A stretch of DNA of 64,000 nt from Earliella scabrosa (lineage: Eukaryota > Basidiomycota > Agaricomycetes > Polyporales > Polyporaceae), in the NCBI GenBank assembly GCA_022605405.1, contig JABYQQ010000007.1:310001-374000 (forward strand). Direction: 5' to 3'. The translations under genes and the position numbers were made by a program. Below, one piece after another: positions 44,485 to 56,034 of this stretch. The notes below the pieces were generated by a model. That model was not told where the DNA came from and ran no database searches. It worked only from the letters and a program-made list of their open reading frames with translations. Each line of letters starts with the position of its first letter. Position 1 is the first letter of the stretch.

Positions 44485-47400
44485 CTACGCTTCGCCTTCC
44501 GGATCGTAGATGTACCTGCCATACACGGGCTTCCACTGCGCCTCGCGCACCCGCTCCCGCACCTCGTCCTTCTTCCAGTCCACGTCCGCGCTCCCCTCCT
44601 CGATCGCCTGCTCGACGACCGCTACCGCGACCTCGCAGTTCACCTGCGGCGCGTCCTCAAAGTCGGGGAGCAGCGCGGCGTCAGGGTCTTGCAGCGCAGG
44701 CGCGAGCGACGCCAGCCGCCGCGCCCCGGCAATGATCATCGTGTCCGTCAGCGTGCGCGCCTTGGAGAGCATCGCGCCCAGCCCGAGCCCGGGGTAGATG
44801 AGCGCGTCTGTCCGTGTGCGAGGGATTGCATGCGCAGGCAGGGTCCCCGCGGAGAGTACGTGCGTCCGGACGTGTGTACGTACGCGGGTACGCGGGTGGG
44901 GGGCGAGCGTCCAGGCAGCCCGTCAGTAGCTGTCCGCGATCACGACGCGTGCATGAGCCGGGACTCACTGTTGCATTCCGCGACGCTGGCGGGCACGGTC
45001 GGTCAGCGTTCGCGCACAGACAGAGAGAGAACAAGGGCACGCACATGTAGTCCTTGCCGTTCGGCTGTCTGCAAGGCGGGAACGGGCTTCCCGTAGCGAG
45101 CAGCGCCTTGCCGGCGGTCCAGTCCGTCGCGTCCTGTGGCGTCACCTCGTGCAGCTTGCTCGGGTTCGACAGCGGGAGGATGATGGGGCGATCGGTGCCC
45201 TTGGCCATCTCGCGCACGACCTCCTCCGAGAACGCGCCGGCCCTCGTCGAGCAGCCGATGAGCACCGTCGGTCGCACCTTCCGCACGACTTCCAGAAGCT
45301 CAACCTCGCCGTGCGCGTTCGTCGAGACGCCCTCCCACTCCGAGTCGGGGCGCACGAACTCTTGCAGGCCGTCCCGGATTTTCTCGCGGCCCAGGGATTC
45401 CTTGATGAGACCGTACCGGTCCACGAGGTAGAACCTCTTGTTCGCTTCGTCCTTGTCCAGCCCGTCTATGCTCACGATGCCGTCGCGGAGCTGACGCGTT
45501 ATCCCCAGCCCGGCGGAACCTGCACCAAATACCACGAAGCGCTGGTCAGCGAGCGTGGATTTCGTTACGCCCACAGCCGACATGATACAGGCGAGCGTGA
45601 CTGCGCCGGTTCCCTGGCTGGACGTGCATACGTCAGCCATTGAATACAAGGGCAGAATGGAAGGCGCATACACGTCGTCGTTGAATACGGCATGTGTGTC
45701 ATGGTACTTGTCGAGCAGACGCTTTGCGTTGGACACGCCAAAATCCTCGAAATGGAGCAGACAATGGGGGTGATGCTTCCGGACCAGCTGGATGAATCTG
45801 GCGGGCGTGAGTTTGTCTGGGCTCGCCTGAATATTTCCGGCATGGTGCGCCTCACTTGTCTACAAATTCGTCGTATTCTGCGCCGCGCACGCGCTTCTGC
45901 GGCCATCCCTGAAGTAAAGGGTAATCAGGCAGGGCTGATGCGAATATATTATCCGAGAATCACGCACAACATATAGGCGGTCGTTGAGTAGGTCTTCATT
46001 ATCCGTCCCTACATCCAGGGTCACGGCGAGGGCTTTCGCCGGATCGACCCCGCCGAGAAGACTGCCTCCAATAGTCAGTAATGCTGCAAGAGACTCAACA
46101 GACCCGACTTACGTGTATATCGCAGACTTGGCCGTCGCAATCTATGAAATGTTTATCAATAATACAGCAAAAAGAGAACAGGGTGAGCTAGAGGATGAAG
46201 GCGTGAAAGCAACATAGGGACGGTAGCTGGACTATGTGCCATCGCCAACGGTGTTCGATGATGCCTCACGTCTGACATATGACGACTTGATCGCCTCAGA
46301 AAAAAACAATTTCGACCGTCCCGTCCGGAAAACAACAAGAGCCTTCTGTTGAATAGGCGGTTGGGGTGATATCGGAGTCCCCTCCCTCCTCCACACGACA
46401 CACCGTCGCCGTCGTCGCTCGTGCCACTGCGCTATACGAAACTAACCAGGCCGCAGGTGCCCAGTCTCCACCCTGATCTCTGTCCATCTCGGTTTCCTTT
46501 CTGACGGGGTGAAGACGAGGCCTCTACCGTCTATAGTCTCGTACCAAGACCCTCCGCGCGGCGCTAGCCTTCAAATGACGAGATGAATGTTGATTTACGT
46601 AGCCATTCTGTCCTTATGAACCAAGGGACGCCGTATTTCCCTAACTGTGGTATTCGAGTTGTCAACTCTGCTCGGAATTGTGACGGACGCGGCCCGCGGT
46701 TTCGACGGCACCGCACCAGCTGTAATCTCGCACTTGGATCGTCGGGCTCCGGCGGTAACGTGTAACGTCCGACGGTACCGTGCGCTAACGTCCAATAGTC
46801 TCGCGAAGACGATGCCCCAGCGTAGTCACGTCATAGCAACACTGGTGAAGAGCGGCGTGACGACGAATTAACCGAGCCGGTGTTCGTTCATAGTGAGGGA
46901 CGGTCTTCACATTGGCATGACCACTGTGAACTGCGTCATACAAGCTCACAGTGATCACACCAACGGCGTTCTGGGGCAGTCGAGATGCAGAAGAGGATCG
47001 CTTCGGCCCCCTGTGGCCGCCCGCGTCGTTGAGCGCGTGGGTAGCGCCTTCAGCCCGAAGACAACGACAATCATCAGAAGTTGAGTAGCATATTGGAGTA
47101 CGAACCCCAATACCCTAAATGACAGTGCGGTCTTAGCGGGCGAGGATCGCTGGAAACTCGAATAGTAACCACTCACACCAACGCCTTGGTCGCCAATGCC
47201 GAGAATTTGTTCAGCGTCCGAACAGACGACAAGATCAATTTGCCGGCCTTGCGTTTCTTCGAGGAAGTCTTCCTCCATGGAGTCCCGCGTGGGGAATGTC
47301 AGGTAGAGCCCTTCGCTTCTACGGAATAGATGGGAATAGTTCGAGATGGCATCAGCCTGGGAGATGGTGTGAGACGAAGGAGTGCTAATATTAGCGCATA

Positions 47401-47750
47401 CATCGACTATTATCACCTCCACTCACCTCGGTGGGTGTGTAGATGATTGGGATCAGTTCCGTCAAGTGTCTGGAAAGCAGCGCGTAGTAGAGCACCCAGT
47501 TCTGGTCCTTCATGCTCTGTAAAAACGTGTTCTTTCTCAAGGGCTCTTCGCGCGACACTAGCTGATCGTAAGCCCTGTCGCACTGCTCGTCGAGGGTGTT
47601 TACGCGATATGGAAGGCGTCCGGTGAGTCCAAAGGCCTTGCGCTCTTCGAGCGTGAACGCGGTGCCTTTGTTCCACCGCGGGCTCGTGAGGATTGCGTCG
47701 CCGCGCAGAGAAACGCGCTGCACGAGCTTTGCGTCGACGATGTCGGTCAT
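44485..47750 (-). CDS. mae1: Malic enzyme (malate dehydrogenase, decarboxylating)
   Basis: Oxidatively decarboxylates L-malate to pyruvate with reduction of NAD(P). Start at 47750 (MTDIVDAKLVQRVSLRGDAI), stop at 44485. Domains in order: N-terminal malic domain with LLSRHLTELIPIIYTPTE, GLYLTFPTRD and ILGIGDQGVG; then, through a 9-nt exon at 47106-47114 (GIG) and a 964-bp intron, IATAKSAIYT, LLGGVDPAKALAVTLDVG, TDNEDLLNDRLYV, HCLLHFEDFGVSNAKRLL and VFNDDVQGTG. The NAD-binding domain has VVFGAGSAGLGITRQL, LIGCSTRAGAFSEEVV and ILPLSNPS, followed by the conserved CNNALIYPGLGLGAML. Metal- and malate-binding residues (E-D-F, N-D-D) are present. Mitochondrial or cytosolic location cannot be settled: no clear targeting peptide is seen. 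Divergent from the gene at 47935 with 184 bp between starts. Confidence 0.92.
46142..47105 (-). other. Unusually long (964 bp) intron of the malic enzyme gene
   Basis: The donor GTTCGT follows the 9-nt exon and the acceptor CATAG precedes ATTGCGACGGCC. Most introns in the window are 50-60 bp, so extra DNA has probably been inserted here. I find no coding sequence or clear terminal inverted repeats inside; only a short CACTGTGA...TCACAGTG hairpin near 46.92-46.95 kb. Confidence 0.6.
47106..47114 (-). other. 9-nt microexon of the malic enzyme gene
   Basis: GGTATTGGG (Gly-Ile-Gly), preceded by CATTTAG and followed by GTTCGT. Including it gives GDQGVGGIGIATAK, the universal malic enzyme motif; without it three conserved residues are missing. 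Confidence 0.7.
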
Positions 47751-47934
47751 GATGGTGGTCGAGGTGGAAGATGCGATGTGCCCACATTCTCGTAAACGCA
47801 GTGGTGGTAAGTATGGGAGCAGACGTCATTTTGGTTATCACTGGCGGCTCGCCACAATCCAAACAAGGACACACATGCGCTGCCACTGCACCAGGTCCAA
47901 CGCGGCACTCGACCCTTGCTCATGAACGCCAACA
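47751..47934. promoter_or_regulatory. Shared divergent promoter, malic enzyme / Arg-Ser-rich protein
   Basis: 184 bp between divergent start codons. Both transcription units must be driven from here. No TATA box is evident. Confidence 0.5.
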
Positions 47935-49711
47935 ATGTCCTCGCTCTCATCCGTCGTGTCCAACCTCGTTCGAGCGCAGATGGGCTCTTCTGTTGCCCCC
48001 ACCGTTACTGACGATGACCTCGACCGCCACGTCGCCGAACTTATCCTCAAAGAGGCGAAGCAGAAGGCCCAAAGATACAGACAGGATGGGATACGCGCAT
48101 ACCTCGCGCGAAAGTGCGTACAGCTCCTCCAAAGTCTTGCGGTATAGTTTTGCGGTTTTTCATTGCTTCTGTTGTCACAGTAATGATAGCAATGCGCCCA
48201 AACCGAACAAACGTTTCCTGTCGTCCATCATCCGGAGCACAGATGACCACAACAAGAGCATCCTACGCGCACAAGCTCTTGCCGCTCAGGAGGCTCGTAT
48301 GGAGAGGGAGGAGCAGGAGAGACAGGAACGTCGAGCCAGGGCGGAGGAAGCGGTCGAGGCGGAGAGGTTGCGACGGCGAAAGGGCAAGGACAGAGACGAC
48401 TGGGCAGACAATTGGGGCCGGGACCGCCGAAGTGACCGCAAACGGAGAGAGAGGAGCTGGGATCGAGACGACGGCGGCGACGATGACGATTACCGGGAGA
48501 GGAGGGCCGAGAAGAGGGAACGGCGACCCAGGCATCGGTCTCGCTCACGTTCTCCGGAGGAGAGAAGTACCAGGCACCATCGGCGGTCGCGACATTCGCG
48601 CTCGCCGAGTGTCCACCGATCCTCGAGGCGCGGGAACGACGAGGATCGTGAACACAGAAGACACCGGAGAGACAGGAAGCGCAGCCGCTCGCGTACTCCC
48701 GACCGAAGTGACGACGAAGATCGGCATAGGCGGAAGAGACGTGAGCGTGAGCGTGAACGCAGTGCAGAACGTTCTCGTCGTCACCGACACCGAAGCCTAT
48801 CACCTTCGCATTCCCGTCGCACTCCGTCCGAAGACTCCGACCGCTCTCCGCGTCACAGTAGAGGCGCACCCACTCGTTCTCCCTCCCGCTCGGGCTCTCT
48901 CGGACATGCCACTGGGGAGACCCAAACGCCTCAGGACACCCAGGATCCCGAGGACACACTCTCACGCGAAGATCAACTCCGAGCTGCGCTGAAGCGGAAG
49001 AGCAAGACGAAAGCGACCGAACGTTCCCCTTCGCCTGCCTCGGAACGTGTTTCAGAGCGCAGGTCGAAGTCTGCACGCCGTCCACGAACCCGCAGTCCCA
49101 CTCCCTCCGACTCTCGTTCTCGATCCCCAGAACGCAATCACCAGTCTTCACGCAGGAAGCGTTCTCCGTCGCACTCCCGATCCCGAAGCCGTTCTGTACC
49201 ACCCCGCGAACGGGCGCACCATCGCTCTCGGCACAATCACAAGTCATCCCGCCGAGCTTCTCCCTCCAAACCCGGCTCGTCGTCATCCCACACCCTCCGT
49301 TCCTCTCGCACCCCATCCCACTCCCGCTCTCGCTCACGTCCTCGCTCACATTCCCCGTCCGTCGGCCCTCCTTCTCCAGGGTCTGGAGCCAACCTCCCGT
49401 CCAAGATGGACAAGTACTTTGAATCCTCGTACGACCCCCGCCTGGACGTCGCCCCTCTCACCATGCCGACCATACCCGCGACCGGCCTCATCAGCGACGC
49501 CGAGTTTGCGGGCTGGGACGCGATGCTCGAGGTCATCCGTCTGCGGAGGCAGGACAAGGAGGACAAGAAGGCGATGGAGCGCTGGGGCATCTCCAAGGAC
49601 GCGGACAAGGGCAAATCTAGCACGAAGGAGGGGGAGGTCAGCGCGCTCGACATCAAGTACAAGAAGCGCGGGTCGGTGCGGGAGTGGGATCTTGGCAAGG
49701 AGGGCTTTTGA
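47935..49711 (+). CDS. Arg/Ser-rich nuclear protein, probably splicing-associated
   Basis: Exon 1 47935-48113 and exon 2 48181-49711 (intron GTGCGT...ACAG). The N terminus MSSLSSVVSNLVRAQM is followed by a conserved helical region (DDDLDRHVAELILKEAKQKA and KPNKRFLSSIIRSTDDHNKS), a charged coiled-coil-like stretch rich in Glu/Arg, then a very long low-complexity RS domain with many RSRSP and SRRK repeats. A short conserved C-terminal end contains WDAMLEVIRLRRQDKEDKKA and YKKRGSVREWD. The RS domain is typical of nuclear-speckle and pre-mRNA splicing factors; there is no RRM, so it is a scaffold or regulator rather than a classic SR protein. The function is inferred from composition. Confidence 0.8.
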
Positions 49712-49951
49712 TTCGTCCTCCGATTAGACTTGGTTTTCACGGCGCCGTAATGGCTGCTGGCGCACATCTGGATCATCGCTCATCTGTATTCTATCACATG
49801 TTCCTTGGTTACTCTCTCTACCACCTCCCTCATATCGTAGTCGTCGGATCGTTCTAGTCTTTTGTATACCTACATAGCCACGCACAGAGAACATCGAGCT
49901 CCAGAATGGTACAACACTCCTACACTTCACGACCCCCGCTCGCGCGAGCCT
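49712..49951. other. 3' region between convergent SR-type and importin genes
   Basis: 240 bp that must hold both 3' ends. No gene. Confidence 0.5.
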
Positions 49952-52900
49952 CTACTGCTCGTTGACCACCTTGCGCATGACCGTGATCTCCTCGGGCGAC
50001 AGCTGCTCGACCACAGCCGAGAAGTTGCCCGTATTGCGTGCCGCGCACTCCCTCAGGAAGCCCAGCAAGTGCGCCTATGCGTCCGTGTCAGCAAAGCGAG
50101 CGGGCCACACACAGCCCAGAACAGGTGAGACGCGTACCCTCATGTCCATGGTGGAGACGGGGTCGTTCTTGAGGTCCTCGTCGTCATTGTCGTCGAGCGC
50201 GTCGTCGTTGTCAAACGCGACGCCGCGCGGGCCGAGCATCTCGGACAAGAACGCAAACTCGTCCGCCTTGAAGCCCTGGTGCAGCTGCTCTTCCTCGGTC
50301 CACTCCTCGTCCTGGCGTGAGCAAATGTGGGTGTCAGCGCCACAGGCTCGTCGGATCGAAGAAAGGAAAACATGGTATGAAACATCGCGTAGGGGAAGGG
50401 TCTAGCGGCGGTGGCATGCGAGGTCTGGGATGGTTAGTGTAGAGGACCGGGAGTCAAGGTCCGCGGGGAGGCGGAGGCGAGAGAATGATATAGCTGAAAC
50501 ACCACTTGGAGGAGAGGGAAAGCAACATGCGAATGAACGCACCCCATCATCTGAAGCGACCTCGGACACGTCCTTGGCAGAGAAGCCCATGGACGCCGCC
50601 TCGCCACCCGTCTGGAGATCGTGCAAGAGCAGCTTGAGTGCCTTCACGGGGAATGGCACGGATGTGAACTCAGTCGGAACTATGTGGCAAGCAAGTCAAA
50701 GTCAGCGATCGTGATACAACACAGACCACAGAAGATAGGCAACCCGAGCAGCGGGAAAAGATTCGCGTACTTTGCTTCGTCCTCGAACGGGTCATGATCA
50801 CTGACGATCCCAGTCGCAGTCACGATATCGCGCATACAGAGACAGGAACTCTTCAGCCCCGCGACGGCAACGCATACAACGCCAGTACCCACTCACCGTT
50901 CTTTGTCTCCGGCTTGACGATGATGTCACCCTTGACGATGAGGCCCTGCAAACTCGGCCGCTCGCTTGCAAACAGCGAACATAGTGCGAGCGTACTGATG
51001 CGCGGTGGCCAGAAGCCCTGGAACGTCTCCGCGTTTTCGCACCACGTTCGGATCAGGATCTCGAGTGCGGGCGTGCCCTCGACGGAGAGGCCCTCGAGCA
51101 GCGCAAGCACGGTGTCGCGCTGGTTGTGGATGAGGAAGGCAAAGGGAATGATCAAGCTCTGCACCCACGCACGTCAGCCACCTGAGCAAGACTATCAACG
51201 AATAGAAAGGAACCGGATACGTGCCTGCAAGAACGTCGCAGTCTTGGCAGTGCGCATCCGCTTGACCATCGCCTCCAGGAGCTGTGGCAGCACCAGGAGG
51301 ACCGCCTCGCCCGCGCGGCGCAAAAGGTGGATGATGAGATCGCCGATGACGAGCCCTCCCGACTCGTCCTCGCCCTGCAGCTGCTTTGCGATCACCTGCA
51401 GGACGCCGTCAAGTCCTGTCTGCCCGGACCCGGGGTCGGACCACCCGATGAGCTGGTTGATGTCCTTGCGGATGATGAGCGTGAGACAGGCGATGCCGTT
51501 CTGTCGACGCTCATGTCAGTGTCGGCGTGGCATCGATGATAGTGGTGCACATACTTGGATGGTATCCCGGTCCTCCGCTGCAGCTAGACACGCGAACAGG
51601 CTCGGTGCAAGCAATGCCAGGAAGCCGTCTCCGAGTCCGGTCTCAGGCGCACCCTCAACAAGGCTATTCGTCAGCTCAATCGCAGCACCAGAGATCCACG
51701 AGTCCGTGGTTGCATGCGCTCCGATCGCGTTCGCAAGCACAGGGAGCGCCTGCTGGACCACCGCGGGATAGACTCCGGGAGCTGGTGAGGATGCGAGCGA
51801 TTCGAGGACATCGGACATTATGGAGATGAAGATCGGGTCCTTGTTGTTTTTCATCCAGACATCAAGGATGGCAACAACAAGAGCGCGCGCGAGGTCCTCG
51901 GTGATCCACTTGCCATCGTCGATCTGCACGACCACCGCGAGGGTTTCGAGGACGAGCGTGAGCGTGTCCTCCGACGTGACCGGGAGGAAGGGACCGATAT
52001 CCTTTGCAATCCGCGGAGCGAGAGGAACCGCCACAGCATCGTCGACATTTTGGCAGAAGCTACGGGGCAGATCGGCCGTCAGTGTCAATAGAGAGCATCA
52101 TTGAGGGTGCGATCATACTTGTGTATTGCCTTGACCGCAGAGACTTTGACGGGGATCCCGGCCTCGGAAGCCTCAAGCACCTGCACAGCGGCGTCTAGAT
52201 ACTGACCTGCGAGCTGTGCCGGGAGCAGTTTTGCGTACTGACTCGCGAACACAAACGCGCGCCCTTGCAGGAATGGATGCTCTGTCGCGCAAGGGGTTAG
52301 TCAAGGATGATCATATTCAAATGTATTATGTCGCCATGGGCACGTACGGGAGAGAACGAGGAAGTTGGGAATAACGTTCGTAAGGAGAGCTTCGATATCA
52401 ATCGGCTTCCCGCGTCCGGAATCGCGTTCATCGTCAATTGCTTCCAGGACGTCTTCTGCTTGTGATCCAATGGATGCAAGAGACGCCTCAAGCGCTCGCC
52501 ACCTGAGTAGACATGAATATGGTCACGGTTGGAAAGTACACATACAGCCCTTACCAGCCCTCGTTGCCAGAGTTGCGAGCTTGCTCGGACTCGACTACAA
52601 CGCGATGTATCGTGGTTTGGAAGGTCGTGATAGTGGCAACAGCGGTCCTGTCAATCAAAACCTATCCACAACTCGTTAACGAGGCATGTAGAACGAGCAG
52701 GATATTACTCACAGCGAGCAAGTCGAAGCCGGCCATCCGCACGCTGTACGAGAGCGTGTCGTCAGACTCCTGCGCCACGAACGCGTTTGCGTTGTTAGCC
52801 CATTCCTCCTCCTACAACACGATCATTAGTATGCGTTACTAATCAAACTGCCACAGAATCTTACATCTTCGCTCGTCATCTGTACCCAGCTAAACACCGC

Positions 52901-54256
52901 GCTGATCAGACCAGCGAGGTTATCCCCCTCGAACCAGTCTTTCGCTCTGCCTGATCGTGCAACATTGGCGATGAAGTCAAGCATAGGGCATACAAGATGC
53001 GTCAGTTCAATGGTTTCATCTTCGCTTGATCGCGGCACAGATGCAGCCCCTTGCAGATAGTAGTGTGTGAACGTAGGGAAGAGGGCTGAGAGGTGTAGAA
53101 GGGTGGCAGACAGAAGGTCTTTGAGGTGGGGCGCAAGAGCACGAGGAAAGGAAGTTTGGATGGTGTCGAGTGTCTTGAAAACCTGGATGCGGATAGCTAG
53201 ACCGTCCCAATTAGGAGTGTTCTCGACATCTGAGCGTGGATCCACGTTGAGAAGTGTCTTGAAAGCATCAAGCCACACAGGGAGAACCGTTGCGGTAGCT
53301 TCCTTGACAGCATCCGGGTACTGGTCCTTGACCATATACAGAGACTCGACACATTGGCGGAAGACGGAGAGTGTTCGTGAACGAGTGAGAGGTGAATGTT
53401 GCTGTAGGCAATCGATTAGCTAAAGATGATGCTTCCATCAGACTGGATATATACTTCTGGGGCGCCGAGGATGTTGAGGAGCACCGGGAGCAGCTGTCGG
53501 AGAACGGGCAGGATCTGGTCCTCCGTCAGGTCGGATTTGATGAACTCTGTGAACACTTGCATTGCACCATGCACGGAGTCGGGAGAGAGGGAGGAAAGGA
53601 GACTAATCAACGAGTTGAGCAAGTCGGGGTATTCATCGGGCCAGTCGCAGTTCGCGATGGAAGAGAGGACATGGGCCTGTCATTGTCCATCTAAGTACAC
53701 GCGATGGGGTCGATGGCAAGAGCTTACACATAGGGAGCGGATTTTGCGCGTAGGGTCAGACAGACCCTGGAAGATGGCTTGCCGGATCTGCGTCTTGACC
53801 TGAAACAATAGAGGACTTACTCTCAGCCACACAGACCATAGCATCTCCGACAGCATTCCGGAGTGTTCTCAGGACATACCTCGACAGGTGGTGCGGAGCC
53901 CTTGAACTGAGGGAAGTAGGGAGACCAGTGTTCGGTGACATACTTGCGGAGGATTATAGCAGCAGAGTGCTTGGGCGAATGACATCATCAAGCGACGTTC
54001 GATGCATGAATACGCGTAATACTCATCTGTCGCAAAGACAAGTCGACGTCCGAGGCCAACACAAGTTGCGATAAAGCCACGCCAGCTTCTGTAGACGCGT
54101 CGCGCAATGAGTCTACCCAGTCTGGCCACACGGTGTTGTGAAGTACGAGCCTGGCGCGGTGAGAAGTTGACCGAGCTTCAACTCAGCAGAAATACGCGTA
54201 TTGGGGTCTGAGGAGAGCGTAGCAGACAGACATTGCGCGATTTCTGAGGAGGCCAT
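49952..54256 (-). CDS. Importin-9 / Kap114-type karyopherin
   Basis: Start at 54256 (MASSEIAQCLSATLSSDPNT), stop at 49952 (end PEEITVMRKVVNEQ). The N terminus followed by RISAELKLGQLLTAPG is the importin-beta N-terminal helix pair. HEAT-repeat helices continue through many exons: QKQFVQ-like region near 53.9 kb, DQILPVLRQLLPVLLNILGA, FPRALAPHLKDLLSATLLHL, PVTSEDTLTLVLETLAVVVQ, SWISGAAIELTNSLVEGAPE, LVIGDLIIHLLRRAGEAVLL and SLIIPFAFLIHNQRDTVLAL. Near the C terminus a segment rich in Asp/Asn (DNDDALDDNDDEDLKNDP) follows EEQLHQGFKADEFAFLSEML, as in importin-9. The family carries histones, ribosomal proteins and TBP into the nucleus. Size is normal and no frame break was seen. Confidence 0.9.
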
Positions 54257-54969
54257 GGTCGTGGAACGGAGGAAAGCACGGTCTTGGGCTCATCGCGCGC
54301 CGCGACCGAGTACGGGACGTCACATCTGTCACGCGAAAAACGCGTCTGCAACGCGCTCAGTCACACCGTGGCTGTCACGCACGCGTGCTAACAAGGCCGA
54401 GCGTCAACCGAGCGTTGTCTCCAATTCACAGCAACGACCTCCGCAGCTAACTCAGGGAACCGTTGTAGGACCGTGCCTTCCCCCTTCAATAGGTCCGTCC
54501 AAACGTCTGCCTTAGAGGAGACAACAGGGAACTGGCCCTACGCATCTCCTGGTGGATGGCGGCAAGACGAAGCCTTGGTATCCAGCATTCGAAAGGAGAT
54601 CCGAAATATTGATCGTACTCAACCTCACTGGTTCCGCGCCGACACTTACCTCGCAATCCAGTGCATCTGATTGCGTGGGTCTGCGTACACCATGAACGGA
54701 CACTTTTGGCGTTTGCTCCATGGCTACACTCTTTAGGCTTCTGCATACCTGCGATCTGCCTAATGGTCGTGCACCGGGCTCTCAGGATCCAAGCATGCCG
54801 AGAACTCCCTCCCACCAGGCTATGCATGCAGTAAGTAATTGCAAACGACGCAGGCGATGGGGTATAACAGGCGAACCGACCTCCGAAAGACACTCTATCC
54901 TCCGGCTGCTTTTCTTGAGGACATTCGTTTTTCTCTTCACCTTGGGCTGGCCCTTGTTTACCCTTCGCC
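54257..54969. other. Intergenic region between divergent importin-9 and secreted-protein genes
   Basis: 713 bp with both promoters. Two ACGCGT/ACGCGTC words occur close to the importin start (54340-54390 area). No gene is supported. Confidence 0.5.
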
Positions 54970-56034
54970 ATGTACTCCAGGTCTCTTGTCGTCCTAGCTG
55001 TCTCCGCCTTCCCTCTTTTGTCTCGTGCCGCTCCTTTCAGTATTGACGTCGGTGAGTAGTGGACTAACCATGCTCATCGGCCTCGGTGTTCCTAATGTGC
55101 TCTTAGTTACTCTCCCAATACCGACGGAGCTCGGTTTCCCGGGGCCCAGCACAACTGTCACTCTCTCCGATGCAGTTTCGTTTATAAACGAGAAGTCTGG
55201 TGATGTTGCATCCATGGGTGAGCCTTTAGTAGCCTGCTCTGCACGACAGTCTCCATTGCTAACCGCCTTGGCATGCTAGTGGGAACGCCAACACTGCAGG
55301 GTATTCAGGGTACGCTGTTTCTTCCCCCCGAGATGCCATCCCATCATCTCACATTGTCCCAGCCACTCTTGGGCTCCTGCAAGCCTCCAACGTCATCGGG
55401 CCCGCTTCCGCAACGGATCTCACCGCCTTCATCACTGGTGAGTTGATCATGCATACCCCCGAGTACCTATACAGACTCTCGCTACAGACGTCAACTCGAC
55501 GCCGGTAGTACAAGTGTCCTCAATCGACGGACCTGCGATTACGCTTGCTACGGGCACCGTGGGCGACGTTACGACCTTCGCAGGACAGGTCTTCACGATC
55601 GCGCCACAGAAGTGAGGATTTCCCATGCCCCGATCTGCTGTGGTCACTCATTCACATGCGTCTTATTTGCCACAGCAACGACGCAGCACCCTCCGGCGGT
55701 GCAGCGGATGGTATGAACCTTGTCCATCGTTCAACCTCGCGCGCTCTTTCTGACTGCAATGTCCTTCCGATAGCGAGCCAGAATTCGCCGACCGCACAAC
55801 CGACGGACGGCGCACCTCAGGCCTCTGATACTCCCCCCGCGGGGTCAAACCCTACCCCGGAAGCACAGAAGTACGTTTCCGTGCGCTCTTGCGTTTTGCT
55901 GCGATCTCATATTGCTGTACATATCCAGCGCCAACCCCAACGGCGCAGGAAGCGTTGTCATTCCCCGGTCGATGTGGGTCGGGGCGGGAGCGGTGCTGGG
56001 CAGCATGGCCGCAGGCGCGCTGGCTGTTCTCTAG
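54970..56034 (+). CDS. Secreted, probably GPI-anchored protein of unknown function (paralogue 2)
   Basis: Start at 54970: MYSRSLVVLAVSAFPLLSRA is a signal peptide. First exons 54970-55051 and from 55107 give VTLPIPTELGFPGPSTTVTL and SDAVSFINEKSGDVASM; then YAVSSPRDAIPSSHIVPATL, LLQASNVIGPASATDLTAFI and VNSTPVVQVSSIDGPAITLA, leading to TGTVGDVTTFAGQVFTIAP. A Pro/Thr/Ser-rich linker (PTDGAPQASDTPPAGSNPTP) precedes a hydrophobic end MWVGAGAVLGSMAAGALAVL, which looks like a GPI signal. The stop is at 56032-56034. Shared signal peptide style, the G...TT.AGQVFT.AP block and the tail show it is a paralogue of the gene at 34659-35774, 20 kb away. Cell-surface role inferred. Confidence 0.72.

Noticed and set aside
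48228..49349. 373-codon minus-strand frame opposite the Arg/Ser-rich gene
   Set aside because: Shadow of the repetitive RS-domain codons; no conserved features.
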